Shown piece after piece: positions 1 to 12,164 of a stretch of 64,000 nt of DNA. Source of the DNA: Lutraria lutraria (lineage: Eukaryota; Mollusca; Bivalvia; Venerida; Mactridae); contig OZ026842.1 in the NCBI GenBank assembly GCA_964023205.1, forward strand, positions 34,611,501 to 34,675,500. Reading direction: 5' to 3'. The translations under genes and the position numbers were made by a program. Every line of letters starts with the position of its first letter. Position 1 is the first letter of the stretch. Under the pieces are notes generated by a model. The model was given only the letters and a program-made list of their open reading frames with translations, had not been told where the DNA came from and did not search any database.

Positions 1-68
1 GAGAACACCTCTATACAACGACCGCGTGATTTGGTCCTAAAGATGGTCGTAATACCGAAGTTTTACTG
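1..68. mobile_element. Right end of a degenerate Tigger/pogo-like element, cut by the window edge
   Basis: The stretch ends in GTTTTACTG, the right-hand terminus used by the TA-flanked elements elsewhere in the window, and contains a TTTGGTCC..AAAGATG segment that recurs beside the right end of the interrupted element near 45.4 kb. The left part lies outside the window. Family placement rests on the ends only. Confidence 0.35.
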
Positions 69-89
69 TTAAACCTAAGTTATTTACGG

Positions 90-235
90 GTAAAAATGTT
101 TGTTTCTGGTAACCCGACCTATCCTAACTTTTCCCAGCGACCCCAGACTTTTAATCAGGCCCGATGAACGGTACATCAACTTGTTCACGTTTTTACCTTC
201 CACACGCTTTCAAGAGTCAAACAGAAAGGGTGCCC
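90..235 (+). repeat. Dispersed repeat, also present at the far end of the window
   Basis: The segment TTTCTGGTaACCCGACCTA, followed by CCCaGCGACCC..AGACTTT and CACACGCTTTC, is shared in the same order and orientation with 63850-64000. The two copies are clearly diverged, with substitutions and small indels. No coding frame or TIRs are visible. The family is unknown to me. Confidence 0.6.
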
Positions 236-1109
236 CGACCTAGCTACCTTATGTGTATGTGCATGTAACTGGAAACAAAACAACCAAACATTGGTATGCC
301 TTAGTACACCATAACCACTGACATAATTATAATAATAAAAATCAGTGGTAACAAAATACATATTAAGTACCTACCTATCTAAAAAGCTTCAAAGCTAAAG
401 AATCAATATTTATAAATTATCGTTTTAAATCAAAGTATAAACAAGAACTTGAATACCGCATTTATTTAATGTATTCGCTTTTAAAACCAACCCTTTTACC
501 TTAAATCATTTACTTTGTGTATGTTTTGTCACAGGATATCATATTTCTGTTTCATTAAATCTTATACAAATAATTTCAAACGCTAAATTTTGAACTGATG
601 CAAAAAATATATAATCCTCAAAAATCGAATCATGAAAACTTCATATTAAGGTCAGAAGAAGATTAAATTATGTTAAATTGTGATCTACAAATAATTTCTA
701 CTCGAATTATTAATGATGGTTTTTAAAGGGTAATAATCCGGCTGTGTGTGTACAATAAAACTCATGCATAATTATACATGTATGCAAAGAATAAATTGAA
801 TGAACGTAATATGATTTTGTCAATTTATAACCATCTAACCGCGGCTAATTTATTCAACTCTTGCCCTGCTAACAAATAGTCACAGTTAACAGACCTTTAT
901 TAGTAGACACGCTAACTGTCAGAAATTTTGGGAGATATTCAAATCATATTAAGATAAACGTTTCGCCTATTTTGCTTTTTTGTATCGAAAAACTAAAATA
1001 ACACCTCTTAATTAAGACCATCTTTTGGAGTAAAAAAAATGACCGTAATATTGAGGTAATCTTATTAACAAACCAATATACCAGTATATAATAGATGTTG
1101 GAAATCTTT
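236..1109. other. AT-rich DNA, no recognised feature
   Basis: There is no long frame, tandem array or clear element. A short stretch near 1011-1069 (AAGACCATCTTTTGG..GACCGTAATATTGAGG) resembles the inner end of the Tigger-like element at 1-68 in reverse orientation, but it is too degenerate to delimit. Confidence 0.5.
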
Positions 1110-1199
1110 CAGAAATAAAAGTACTTAATGTACTGAATGTACACATGGAATCTTAACTAACACAGACTTGCACTGCAGCGTGGAACGGGAACTAGTTAG
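1110..1199 (-). mobile_element. TTAA-type MITE, terminal fragment
   Basis: The stretch ends in GGGAACTAGTTAG and contains ACTTGCACTGCAGCGTGG. It is the reverse-complement counterpart of the left end seen at 40568 and 29962. The flanking tetramer is TTAG instead of TTAA, a likely point change. About 90 bp match the 40.6-kb copy; the other end is not found nearby. Confidence 0.5.
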
Positions 1200-2045
1200 C
1201 ATGGCGGATGTAGAAAAAACGTAATTCTTTGTTCCGCATCAAAATTCATGCGCACCGAGCGAGTGGCGGCTATGGAAAGCTTGTTTTGAAAACTTTAAAA
1301 CCACCTGGCTAAAACATTTTCGATTACCTCATAATGCTTCTCGATACTAATCATCTCTGTAGAAACTGGTTTAAATCTTTGTTTGTATTATTTTTGTAAC
1401 TATTAATGTTTAAGGATGATCAATGTTTAACTATTATTTCTTACTAACCAACAGTCTGGTTCATTATATCATTTGTATATTATGTTTATTCACCTCATAT
1501 CACATAATGTATACATGTGCTGAGAGTATAAATAAACTGTATATTAAACTGAGCTATCGTACTGTTTCCAAAAAGGGTGTTCAAGACGTTATAATGTATG
1601 TCACTATGATTTGTCCTATTCGAGTGGTTCATGCGTACCAGTTGGCATTTACTTGTGTAGAAAAGGGTAAGCTGTTGGGACAAATGCATGCCGTTTTAGA
1701 TTTGAAAATATTTTTTGAACAAAAATCAGAAAACGTACATATATCTATTTCGTATTTCTATTCTTTTGATACAAATACTGGAGTTTCATATGGAATTTAA
1801 ATAGGGTATAACCACATGATTACGTCTTGTTATTTTGTATTTAACCATTCAAAGAGACGATCAAAATTCAACATACATTTGTAGTTGGCAATTACCTCGA
1901 CCTGGTTATTTCATATAATATCATAATTACATGTATTATGATCACGTATACGTGCGTAATTACGACGTTTACAGTATTATACAATCAATGAATGCTTAGT
2001 TTAACCTTATTTTTTTTTAAATATCCTCATTGTTTTATTATGCAG
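1200..2045. other. AT-rich DNA, no recognised gene
   Basis: It contains an open frame of 125 codons (1423-1800, plus strand). The frame resembles no family I know, has no splice or promoter support, and its composition is that of the surroundings. I treat it as chance. Confidence 0.45.
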
Positions 2046-2298
2046 ATCGCAACCGTGGTAAAGTGATTAGTGCTGGACTTGCAACCCGGCTACCCGGATT
2101 CGAATCGCGTTCGCGGCCGGTCATAGCGTTCTATGAAAATTTCCATTTCTTCTATGTGTGGAGAAGTTGCCGACGCATTGTGGAAGGATTAAGTCAGCAC
2201 TGGTTAAAATACAGTCAATGAAAGTAGGCTAGTTGAATCTGACGCCGTATATAACTGAACTATCTTAAAAAACGGCGTAAATCCGCCTGGACCAAAAA
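2046..2298 (+). mobile_element. tRNA-derived SINE, family 2
   Basis: A tRNA-like head starts at CCGTGGTAAAGTG (degenerate A box) and has the B-box-like GGATTCGAATC about 45 bp later. The body contains TATGTGTGGAGAAGTTGCCG and GTATATAACT, shared with the copies at 3007 and 21784. The 63-codon frame at 2030-2221 is a shadow of this element. No polymerase frame is present, as expected for a SINE that depends on a LINE elsewhere. Confidence 0.7.
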
Positions 2299-3006
2299 TG
2301 TGTTATTCAGCAAAAAACAGAAAATACTCAGGCAACTTGAATAGAACAATCAATTTGAGAAACGAATCAACTCATATGTAATGTAAGAAGGTTAAGACAA
2401 GTCACCTTACTTAAATTTATTTTGTGGTATAACCGTAACAGTTCAATCGAAACCAAATTTGAATTCGTAATTATCATCCCCGAGGATCATTTAAATTACT
2501 CTGCTAGTACGGTCTTCTTGATATTGAAAACGGCAAAATGCAAAACCTTGTCGCGGTGGTGTCAAACATTAAACTCCTGGGAATTACTTTGTAATTGAAA
2601 AGAGGGGAGAAGGTGCTAATACAAAGTTATGGCAATTATATGTCTTGGATACAGTGACGCGTAGCGTCATGCGAATGTGTTCTTAGTTTATTTATGGATG
2701 AGATTTAAATAATGTGAAATACCATCTTTGCTCGCGCACCAATTTTGAGTGCATTTTTTATACTTAATTGTTTTTGATACAGCGAGCGGTGGAACGTTTT
2801 ATTGGGAAAAGTTTTTTCTAGATTGTAAAACTTGCTGAACGTGATGCATGACTTTATAATTCTTTCTCATCCAATTAATTTTTGTTGAATTAAGTCACAG
2901 TAAAATAGGTTATAGTGAACTCGATTATATTGAAGAATCGGACTACCCGGAGAGTTTATTTATCCCAGAACAGGATATTCTTTACTTTATTGTAATGGAT
3001 ATAGTG
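2299..3006. other. AT-rich spacer with a degenerate TA-type element
   Basis: At about 2898-2975 the string CACAGTAAAATAGGTTATAG, then ACTCGATTATATTGAAGAATCGG, resembles the stretch at 52433-52490. Both look like eroded left ends of a Tigger-like family. Nothing else stands out. Confidence 0.35.
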
Positions 3007-3270
3007 CCGCGGCCGTGGTCTAGTGGCTAGTGCACAGAACTTGTATCCCGGTAATCCGTTCGAACCACGACCGCGACATGTCATATATAATTATATAGCT
3101 TACTATGAAATTTTGACAAATGATGTTCATTTTTCACCGTATGTGGAGCAGTTGTCGGCTCATTGTGGAATGTTAAATTAGTACTGGTTAGAACAAAACC
3201 CAGGAAACCGGTTAGGTGAACCGGACTTCGTATACAACTGAAATCTTTGAAAAACCCACTGACACAAAAT
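3007..3270 (+). mobile_element. tRNA-derived SINE, family 2, best-preserved head
   Basis: The A box TGGTCTAGTGG (3016-3026) and B box GTTCGAACC (3058-3066) are spaced as in a tRNA promoter. The body shares the CCGTATGTGGAGCAGTTGTCGG block and the ACTGGTTAGAAC block with the copies at 2046 and 21784. It lies 700 bp from the other copy in the same orientation. There is no CCA end or full cloverleaf, so this is a SINE and not a tRNA gene. Confidence 0.75.
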
Positions 3271-4039
3271 AGTGAAATATGGGTATAATGAAGTAATTAT
3301 TCGATACCCTGGAATGCTCTCTAATCATATATAACTCAAATTGATACCTTCCAATATTTAATCAGGTTGTATATATTTTCTAGGCCAACTGGAATATCAT
3401 CAATATGGTTATTTTTGGTAGTAAGGCCAACTTAACTAAAAGCATTGGCTAATGAAACCTAGAGACCGTAAAAATTGGAAATGTCAGCAGGTTAGGACAA
3501 ATACCAGGGTAGCAGTCTATTTTAAACGGATGGAGTTGGACTTATTAATGACAAGACAGTCTTACAATTATGCCTACAGATACAATACTTTAGTGGTTCT
3601 TAAATATGCTAATTTCAAATAACAAGCCGGTTGTGAAAACGTTTAAATTTCAAGTTTGCAATCAAACATATAAACATAATTACATCGGTTATAAAAATAA
3701 TGACGGCATGTTGAGCAAACTGGAGTTGTTTACATACATATTAAAGTTGAAAATACATAAATTTAACTTTACGAACTGTTATGTACTCGCATATTAAATA
3801 AAAAGGGGGTGAGCACCACGTTGCAAGTCTTCAACTGATTTGTGAATAAAGAACCACTAGCTATTTAATATTATACTTAACTTTATCTAAATTTACAATA
3901 AAACCGCACTACTTCAAAAAAAAGATATATTTTATGTATTAAAATGCAATCATTCATTTAGAGCAATAAAACAGGTTTAACAAAGTATTAAATGTTTCCC
4001 CATCAAAACTGACATAGAAAGAGCATTATTTGATATGTA
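3271..4039. other. AT-rich DNA, nothing recognised
   Basis: I see no repeat, array or credible frame. The 63-codon frame at 3606-3797 has composition like its surroundings and no supporting signals. Confidence 0.5.
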
Positions 4040-4231
4040 CAGTGCAACCTCTCCAAAGCAACATCCTCTGGTAGAAGCAAAATTATGTTGTTGGCAAGAG
4101 GTTGTTGCTCTAGCGGGTTAAATTAATAATTAAATCGTACAATGCCAAAAAAGTATGCTGTTGTTGAAGGGAGGTTGTTGCTCAAGAGAGGTTGTTGCTC
4201 AAGAGAGGGCCGCTCTGGAGAGGTTGTACTG
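4040..4231 (+). mobile_element. MITE family A (Tigger/pogo-like), copy A1
   Basis: The left end CAGTGCAACCTCTCCAAAGC and right end GCTCTGGAGAGGTTGTACTG form the TIR. TA precedes the left end; the right flank reads TG, a likely decayed TA. The interior carries the family blocks GAGGTTGTTGCTC and GGGCCGCTCTGGAGAGG, with an extra repeat of the AGAGAGGTTGTTGCTCA block. It has no coding capacity. Confidence 0.8.
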
Positions 4232-5710
4232 TGTAACGTTATTGCTGAATTGTTGTGTTCGGGATATTATTAGGTTCATTTGTCTTTTATTCTTTCTTTG
4301 GTCCGGAATTGTTCAAACTGAGGACAAAGTCCGGATCCGAAGAGTCTCCGGCTTAAATAGGGTTTTATTCTTAAAACAAAAATAAGCTGAGTTTTTTAAC
4401 TTACCAAAATAATATCAACGTTAGTTCTGTTCAGCACAAATCATTGAACGTTCGTCAAACTCGTCGTTTTATTTTCTTGTAACCTGAAAATAGAAATCAT
4501 TATTTTTTAAAAAGATATAAATATCTATAATTACGTAGGATAATGGTTAATACGAGTACAATGTAGGATCTTACTGGACCATTATTCTGGACTATGAAAA
4601 CAGTTTTACTGTAATAAGGTCTCATTATCAAATTGTCTGGTTCTTTTGTATCATAGTGTGTGTGCTTAGATTTAACATCGATATTTGATTGATTGTTTAT
4701 AAATATGTATGTTATATTTTGTAAATCCATGTATCGTATTTAAGATTTGAGTTAAACGGTATGGTCTGTTCTGTTCTATGTGCTATCGCGGATGTTCCTT
4801 TTGTGGTTATAGTATCGGACTTGCCTGTATCTAAGTAAAGCATCGTATCAATGATATTAATTATAACTTATATAAATGTAAACTTGATATTAACTTTATA
4901 ATTGATATGACATATTAAAGTTTTAATTTACTACAATCACATGAATTATGTTAGTTTATACCCACTTATAAATGCTTGTTACGAAATATATACCATTTAT
5001 AAACAAACGAATGATACTGGTATATTAGTAATTAATAGTAAATAGTAATTTGAACAAAACCATGATATTCGAGTCAATGAGATACTAATAACTTAAATGG
5101 GGATTTAGCACGATTATTTTGCTGAATAATATAACATGTTTTATTGAGATATAAACTAATTTTGTAGTAAGCAATTTTTTATATTCAACAAATATACTTC
5201 TCTAAATACTAAATCTTTTTTTTTTCATTTTGTATATTTCGAATAGTTCACGAAATACTAGTCCATTCGTATACTTAAAAGCTTTATATTTTTGTCTACA
5301 ATGCCGATTATGAATAATCACTACAGATAAACCGGTTGTTAAGATTTCCTTAGCACAAAGAATTCCTTCCCCTCAAAACGATGGGGTCCCGTGTCGAGGA
5401 CAATGATAGCACTTCTTACAGTATATATATATCATCCCAGAGGCAGACTGAGAGTCTAAAGACAACTACCTTTTTGTATCTAACAAAAAAGGAGAACAAA
5501 ATAATTAATAAAGTCAAAATTTTCTACCGAAACAAGTGTGTAAATATTAGGTTTAGAAATATCTATTTTAGCTCGGTTATGTTAATGATACGGACTTCTG
5601 TCGTCGTGGGTATATTTACGATTAATAACATATATTCCTTCAATAGATAGAGCCCAGCTTCTTACTATATGCTTGTTGTTACAATTCATAGAAGCTAATA
5701 AAAGGTTTGT
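4232..5710. other. AT-rich DNA, no recognised feature
   Basis: The frames at 4500-4730 and 5381-5650 are short, AT-driven and unsupported by splice or promoter signals. There is no array or TIR pair. Confidence 0.5.
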
Positions 5711-5890
5711 TTAAATACAATTATGTAAGTTCATAGTACTTGCGAAACATATGTATTTGTATACAAAGAAAGGTAAAAGTGAGCAGAGAGCCCTTGCACT
5801 GACAGCTATTACCTCACATTCAATAATTACATACTGTGACATATAATTTATCTTCTCATTATCTAAAGTCCACCTGGAGAACGAACTCAT
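5711..5890 (-). CDS. Very tentative small ORF (59 codons), possible first exon
   Basis: The minus strand starts at an ATG with an upstream in-frame TGA and runs 59 codons. After 26 codons (beginning MSSFSRWTLDNEK) the sequence GTGAG|GTAATA gives a plausible splice donor. The first 26 codons are mixed polar and hydrophobic, unlike most chance frames here; the rest is less convincing. No homologue is recognised and no downstream exon was found. Chance is the simplest alternative. Confidence 0.12.
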   Translation of the reverse strand: MSSFSRWTLDNEKINYMSQYVIIECEVIAVSARALCSLLPFFVYKYICFASTMNLHNCI

Positions 5891-5987
5891 TACTAAATGT
5901 CAATACAAAACAGATTTGGTTTTGTATTTAAAAATGTTTCTTCAGATTTACGCATGCGTTTTACAGAGTTATGGACTAATTCTGTCT

Positions 5988-6100
5988 TTGGTCGAGTGGT
6001 CATGGTCTGTGACATGTATAATCACTGGCCCCTCACCGCTGTTAGCTTGAATCCTACCGAGGACCGTAAATATAAAGCTAGAAAAATCGCTAAATAACTC
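5988..6100 (+). mobile_element. tRNA-derived SINE, family 5, head fragment
   Basis: TGGTCGAGTGG (A box) is followed by TCATGGTCTGTGACATGTA, then CACCGCTGTTAGCTTGAATCC. This matches the heads at 23265 and 59036. The tail is lost or too diverged to follow. Confidence 0.55.
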
Positions 6101-6319
6101 CGGCTATTGGTGCAACCTTAAACTCCAGAGGAAGAAATTTGACATTATATAATGATGGTTTAAGATGTATGTCTCTTAACTGAGTTAATTCGACAAATTC
6201 TAATTTTAAGCTATAATAAAGTAATTTAAATAACGGCTTATGCTACTTATAGACAAAGATTTAAATATTCAGTCAATTTTAGACGATGGTTAATTCAACT
6301 AACAAGCGATAGATGTGTC

Positions 6320-6645
6320 TTGAAATCTACGCTCGCATTCATGAAAATTACTGAAATCTAAGCACTGAACTACGGGCACTAACCTCAACAGTATAATTTC
6401 TACACTCAAATCTCAGCACTAAAATTTAAGCTTTCTAATTATAAGCCTTCAAATCGCAACTTTGATGAAAGAATACATTTTAAACATTGAAGATTGAGAA
6501 TCGAGTGCTTACGGTTCGATATATTAGAGAGCTGAGATGTGAGTGCTAAAGCTTGAGTAATTGCTCACTTTTGAGAGCTGAGATTTGAGTGTTGAATTTG
6601 AGTGCTCGCATTCTAGTGCTTTGATTTGAGTATTTGTCATCTTGG
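6320..6645. repeat. Degenerate repeats of an ACTCAAATCTCAGC-type motif in two opposed arms
   Basis: The left half has repeated CACTcAAATCTCAGCACT-like units (for example ACTCAAATCTCAGCACT at about 6405-6421). The right half has the complement (GAGCTGAGATTTGAGTG and GAGTGCT) repeated several times. The layout is a long imperfect inverted arrangement of short direct repeats. A related motif recurs near 31.7-32.1 kb. Confidence 0.5.
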
Positions 6646-7469
6646 AGCATCATCGCTTACCCGTGTAAATGTAATGGTCAGAAAAAGACAGCTTTTGTAC
6701 TTTGCGACTAACTTGATGCACAAACTGAATACATGTATTTATATCCCGGACAAACGAGTGAAAATGTTCTCTTTCTTTCGCGAGCAACTGATAACTAACT
6801 TCCGAATATAACAAACGATGGGAAAAAAACGAAGGAGTTAAATTCCGTTTGCTCTAATGCTCTGTAGATTACAAGGAGAGTTTAGACATTAGAGCTATAA
6901 ATCTCATTAAGAAAATAGAGTCAATTTGGCTGCATATTTATGCATGTTGTTTAACAGTCTATCTTGGAAGATAGGGGATTACTCAAGTGGATTGTAACTC
7001 GATTTTTTTTCATCCGATTATTTTTGCTAAGTGGTGGATTCTTCAGAAGGTTAACTTTTGACCCGATTTCCATTATTTTTAAACAATGTTTACATATTGC
7101 ATCATTTATCATAGAAAACGCTTGAGTTCATTTTTGAAGACACTTTTGCGAATTTAGTGATAGCTATCACTATAGCAACGGAATATAGCGAAACTATTTT
7201 TTTAACGTAAGCTTATTAAACTTGACGAACAGGAAAAAAATTGTTAAAATTAGATAAAATTGCCCGCATAGTGTTGCCTTTTTCCAGTTTCAATTTTCAA
7301 CCTTGGTACATGCATAGCTTTTTCATTTAAAGACTGCTAATTATCTATTTGCATGCTAAAACAAAGTTTCATCATACAATTATTGAGCTGATTATAATTT
7401 TAGATGTAACACAATTTTTTAAGCCAGAGTTTGTAGACCAAACATTTTCTGCTTGGTCATTTTAGAATA
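6646..7469. other. AT-rich DNA, no recognised gene
   Basis: The only notable structure is the 16-bp perfect palindrome AGTGATAGCTATCACT (about 7157-7172), unremarkable alone. Confidence 0.5.
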
Positions 7470-7625
7470 CAGCAAAACCTGTGTTAGCGGCCACCTCCGA
7501 ATAAAGGCTACATTGTCAATAAAAGCCATTATTAAGGAGTACAATGACCTCCAAATAAAGGTCACCTGTCAGAAAGGCCATATTTTGTCTTTCCCAAGGG
7601 TGGCATTTCTTCTCAGGCTAGACTG
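7470..7625 (+). mobile_element. MITE family B (Tigger-like), copy B1
   Basis: TA|CAGCAAAACCTGTGTTAGCGG marks the left end. The interior has CCACCTCCGAATAAAGG and GACCTCCAAATAAAGGTCAC, and the right part reads CCCAAGGGTGGC..GACTG. The same blocks recur at about 16543, 29271 and 57384. It is about 156 bp and non-coding. Confidence 0.7.
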
Positions 7626-8349
7626 AATGCATCATGTCTAATCAAACTGAAAGATTTCTGGCTGGGTTTGAAATGAATTTTTAAACCCATTTATACTATG
7701 CAAGATGTCAACTTACACCAGCTCGTGTCATTCACGAACTTTTATATGGCAAAATAATTTGAGTTTTTCTCTAGTTAGAATAACAAGGGGAAGATTAGGA
7801 ATTTTACGTATATAATCAAGTTGTCATTATTGTCTTGTTAGTGGCATGATTAAGGTCACAACATACTCGGATATACATTAAACAAACTTGGGGGAAAAGC
7901 TATACGGTGTCCTAGATTATTAACAAAGCATCTTCGCATTACTGGTAAAAGAATATTGACAGGGGGCGTTTCAAAGACGTGTCTATACTATATATAAGAT
8001 TTTGAAAATTTAAAACTTAGAAATCTTACTTAATATGACAGATATTTTTACTGACTATATTTTCTTAATAAAAACTGCATGTACCTGCTTATGGTAAAAA
8101 TTACCAATGTATGTATTTTAATCCTTGACATCAGACAAGAGATCATCGATACAATAACTATGACAAAATACACTTCTTTTTTATATGATTGGTAGATTTT
8201 CATACTGGTACTTTGATCGACCAATAAAATTACTTTATTTCGAGCCTGGTCTAAATTTCGACTCACTACCCATTTAAGACACTGGGTACAATTTCCATCC
8301 TTCTCTTATCATGGCTTAATACATGATAATGTATCATACTCTCTTTGTG
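7626..8349. other. AT-rich DNA, no recognised gene
   Basis: A 72-codon minus frame (8048-8266) has hydrophobic stretches but no acceptor upstream and no recognisable motif. Confidence 0.45.
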
Positions 8350-8465
8350 AATATATTAGCACCGGCGGGGGGGGGGCTCGTACCCAAGTGTAAGCCCGGG
8401 GTCTCCCTACACCGTTATGGTGACCCTGACAGTTTGGTGCGACGTTAAACCCCAGTAAAAAGAAG
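8350..8465 (+). mobile_element. SINE tail with GCGACGTTAAACCCC
   Basis: GTGCGACGTTAAACCCCAGT near 8437-8456 is nearly identical to the tail at about 23487-23506. It is preceded by a G run and GGTCTCCCTACACC. The head is lost, so this is a 5'-truncated or diverged SINE family 5 copy. The 60-codon minus frame here is a shadow. Confidence 0.55.
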
Positions 8466-9535
8466 TATATTCGCATCTTACTGTTTAACAATCATTATCA
8501 CAGCACATATCGCAGAAGGTTTTATTTAATCGAGGGATTAAGACTTTTCTTTACGGTATCTACATCATTTAAAACACAAATAAAACAGGCTTAAGAACTG
8601 ATTACGCAATTATTTATTGTAAATACTAAACTGTTACAATGTGTTTAACTGTATCGGATAAAAATATCTCAGTTAAAATAGAGAGAAAATAAGATTACAC
8701 TCTCATAACTGATATCGCAAAATTGTTTGTATACAAATAAACATGATCGTGATATTTTTGTATCAAAATCTTTGATCTTGTTATCGGGTTCATCTCCGAC
8801 TTGGTTAAGAATTACGTCGTCGTAGGCTTACGATTTGTACGAATAAAACCTGACCCGAAAGTTATTGGTACATTTTTTCAGCGGAGAAAGTGTTAAAATC
8901 TGTCAGTATATAGATCGAGCTAACCGTGGCTTCACATTGTCAAATATGTACCTCATACGAATCAATTATACAACCCTAACAGTCTCCTTAAGCGGTATTT
9001 GGTTATTATGTGTGGACAATGGGTTGGTATCTCATTAAAATCCTTGAAATTGAATGTGTAGGTAAACAATGGCGCAGTTCCGCAAACCTGAAGTTGCTTA
9101 ACAATTTTACGATTTGTATATATGAATAATTTCACAACCTCGACAAACATAATATACTATTTAAAGTCATTATTTGTATTTAACTTAGTAAAGACTGTGT
9201 TTAATGCATTCATACACGGCTAGACATTTTACCAGAAATAATTTGTTGCATAATTTTCTGATATTATCGCACTTGTTAGCTAACATAATAACGCGACATA
9301 TGTTAATTGAATTTTAACGACATTACTTGAATGGACATCAATTTTGGCTAAGGTTATCACAGAAATCATAATTTTCATGGCTAACTCGATTTTTTTTTCA
9401 AAGTTTTCTGTAATATGTTGTAAATAAGCTTGTAGACCATGTACGTATTGTGAAAAAAGTCTTAATAAACCACGTATGTCCTGTTCTGCTCTGTTCTCGT
9501 ACGTCAAAACATATCCCAAAATCTTTCAGTCACTT
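8466..9535. other. AT-rich DNA with one copy of a short dispersed segment
   Basis: At 9420-9496 a segment with TGTAAATAaGCTTGTA and TGTCCTGTTCTGCTCTGTTCT recurs at 9868-9921 in direct orientation. The 79-codon minus frame over it is unsupported. Confidence 0.4.
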
Positions 9536-9600
9536 ATGATTAATTCAAAATCATTATGTTTATGTTATACACATAAACATAATGATTTTGAATTAATCAT
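9536..9600. repeat. Perfect palindrome: 30-bp arms, 5-bp loop
   Basis: The left arm (9536-9565, beginning ATGATTAATTCAAAATC) is the exact reverse complement of the right arm (9571-9600). The loop is TATAC. There are no mismatches. No flanking target duplication is obvious. It could be a miniature foldback element or a recent inverted duplication. Confidence 0.9.
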
Positions 9601-12160
9601 TAGTCAGTCAATTATTATATTAATTTAACATTATTCCGTCAATTAAAAATACGAACAGTAATCTCCGGGTTTTCAACCAAAATATTCCAGAACAAAACTG
9701 AGACTTGAGACTGTTCTCAAGTATATGGGCAAAATTATAAGCCGCGATGTGTGCACTGAGCATGTTCAAACATAGTGTAAAACACAAATCAAATTCTAGT
9801 ATCATGTACTTTGATGATTAATGTTTATTTATTATGTAGATGATTAATATGTTTATAACGTATATGATTGTAAATATGCTTGTAAATCATGAACTGTCCT
9901 GTTCTGCTCTGTTCTGTTCTCAAAGAACTCGTGTCCAAGTCGAAATAAGCAAGCATTGTTTAAATTCAGTATGGAACATTTGGACTTTCAGTAAAGGTAG
10001 ATGATCTTTGCTTTAAACTATAAATTTGTCAAGAAAATCTTGCCAATTACTTCAGCAGATGATAAAGTGAAGCATTAATTTAACGAATGTAATCTCAGAA
10101 GTTCGTTCCCCATTGTGTTCAAATGACTTGTATAACTGGTCTCCATTGTTCAAAGGTACATATGACTGCGCAAGTTGTTTCAAATTATGTCAAAATACTG
10201 TAAGAGATTTTATTCAAAATTAAATCATTATTATTAGATGACTATTTTTTAACTCAAAGAAAATAAATTGAAGTCAATTAAATGAATATACGCCATACAT
10301 AAATAAATGTTTGCATTTAATACGCGTATGGGAATAAGGCACTATTTAAAGTATATATGCATTATATACTTACACCATACCTATCTACAGTGAAGATCAT
10401 TTTTGATAATACGACAATATATGTATGCCACAAAAGTTATAAAATATATGTTATATCATTCAAGTATTGTTCGGTGGTGTCAGATTATTTTAATATGTTG
10501 CAACTAGATACTTCGGTACGAATGTATGTTTAAAATTTACAAAACATTACTTTTATATGACCTGTACGGATATCAAAATAAAGCGAATAATCATAATTTA
10601 TAAATGAATTAAATGACAAACATTCAGATCACAAAACTTACATTCAATCAATTAACTAGTACCTACCTCATAAAATTAAATATACGAAACGGTACTGACA
10701 GACTTTAAGCCATTGTCTGTATTACTTAGTATATTTTCGCACAAATCCTGTCGCTCCAAAGCAATCAAAATAGTATTAAATCCAAAATAAGTGAGTTAAA
10801 TTTCAAAATCCGCTAAACGAATATGACAACACACCTCAATATGAAAACTGATTCTCACTCGACTGTTTAAATATAACTATCCGAATGTTTACATACATCC
10901 GTGTGGGAGATTGGTATTCAGCAACTCAAGCAAGACTGTTCGCTCCAGTGAATTTTATGATTCACCCTGTGGATACGTCTCAACAAAAATCCCACAGTCC
11001 GTAAATGTTTAATAATTCTGTTTACGATAAAAAAGCTCTTTTCAATGATAAAGTAGTTACTAGCATTAAACTTGTAAAGAAAATCAATTTTATACAAATC
11101 GCTCAGCGATATATTAATGCACTCAACGTTACATCACTATTTAACTTTAAATGAAGTCGCGACCGGTAAGCGGAATTTATAACATATTTGTATTTATGTT
11201 TGACACAGAACCGTGAAGAAATAACCTTATGTTAACAATATCAGTTCATATCGACTCGACGCAATCTTTTATAAGACACTTCGTATTAAACTTCGCCACA
11301 ATGCGAGGCGGAATCAACGATCGAAGGGTCGATAATGAAAAAATCAATAATAAATCAGTTTTGCCCATTCAATGTAAGACATGTAGACATCAATGCTTAT
11401 TGGTGATAATTGCGTTATAATACAAGTTAGCGACACTTGTAGATTTATCGGGTGTTTAAGTTAATACCAACGAAAGTCAGTGTACTTCTGAGACGGGCTA
11501 GAAAAATGGAAAATGATAAATCCAAAGTAATATGGACGGAGATGCACCTTTCTCTAGGTTTTTTAAATTGGTACATCATAATTGCCAATATTCTAATGCA
11601 CACAAAAGCGTTCTTTTGTATGGTTTGGTTGATTTATTTAACAATTTATAATAAGTATGTACCTTTCCAAAAAAGCAACACACAATAAATGTGTAAATGG
11701 AATATATATTTTACAACATTCGGAATATTCTTTTTTTTTTAAACACACACACAAGTAACTACATAGTATAATTGGATTATCAAAGATAATATTAGCAAGG
11801 ACTTATAAGACCTTGATATTACATGTACAATGTGTGTTAAATATTGCTTTTAAATGTACTTAGCTATTACACACATTCAAATGAATCATAGTCTGGGTCT
11901 GTCATATATAATAATTATGAATTATTTGAGTGACCATATCATATTTGAATCAATGTATAATTGTACGACCTTAAAGCAATCTTGAGAAGGGATTTTTAAG
12001 AAATCAAGGTAATCGTGAAGTAAACACAGAAGTGATCCAACAACAGCTCTTGTAGGTAGATACAGACGCGGAAGACAATAACTATGAATTCTGTGCGTCA
12101 GACATTAATAATATTGCATAACGTTGTCTCAGGACACAAGGAGACAGACTTTAAATGTCT
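9601..12160. other. AT-rich DNA, no recognised gene
   Basis: It holds the second copy of the TGTCCTGTTCTGCTCTGTTCT segment (9868-9921). The frames at 11229-11420 and 11452-11688 lack supporting signals. There is no array and no element with definable ends. Confidence 0.45.
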
Positions 12161-12164
12161 GTAG

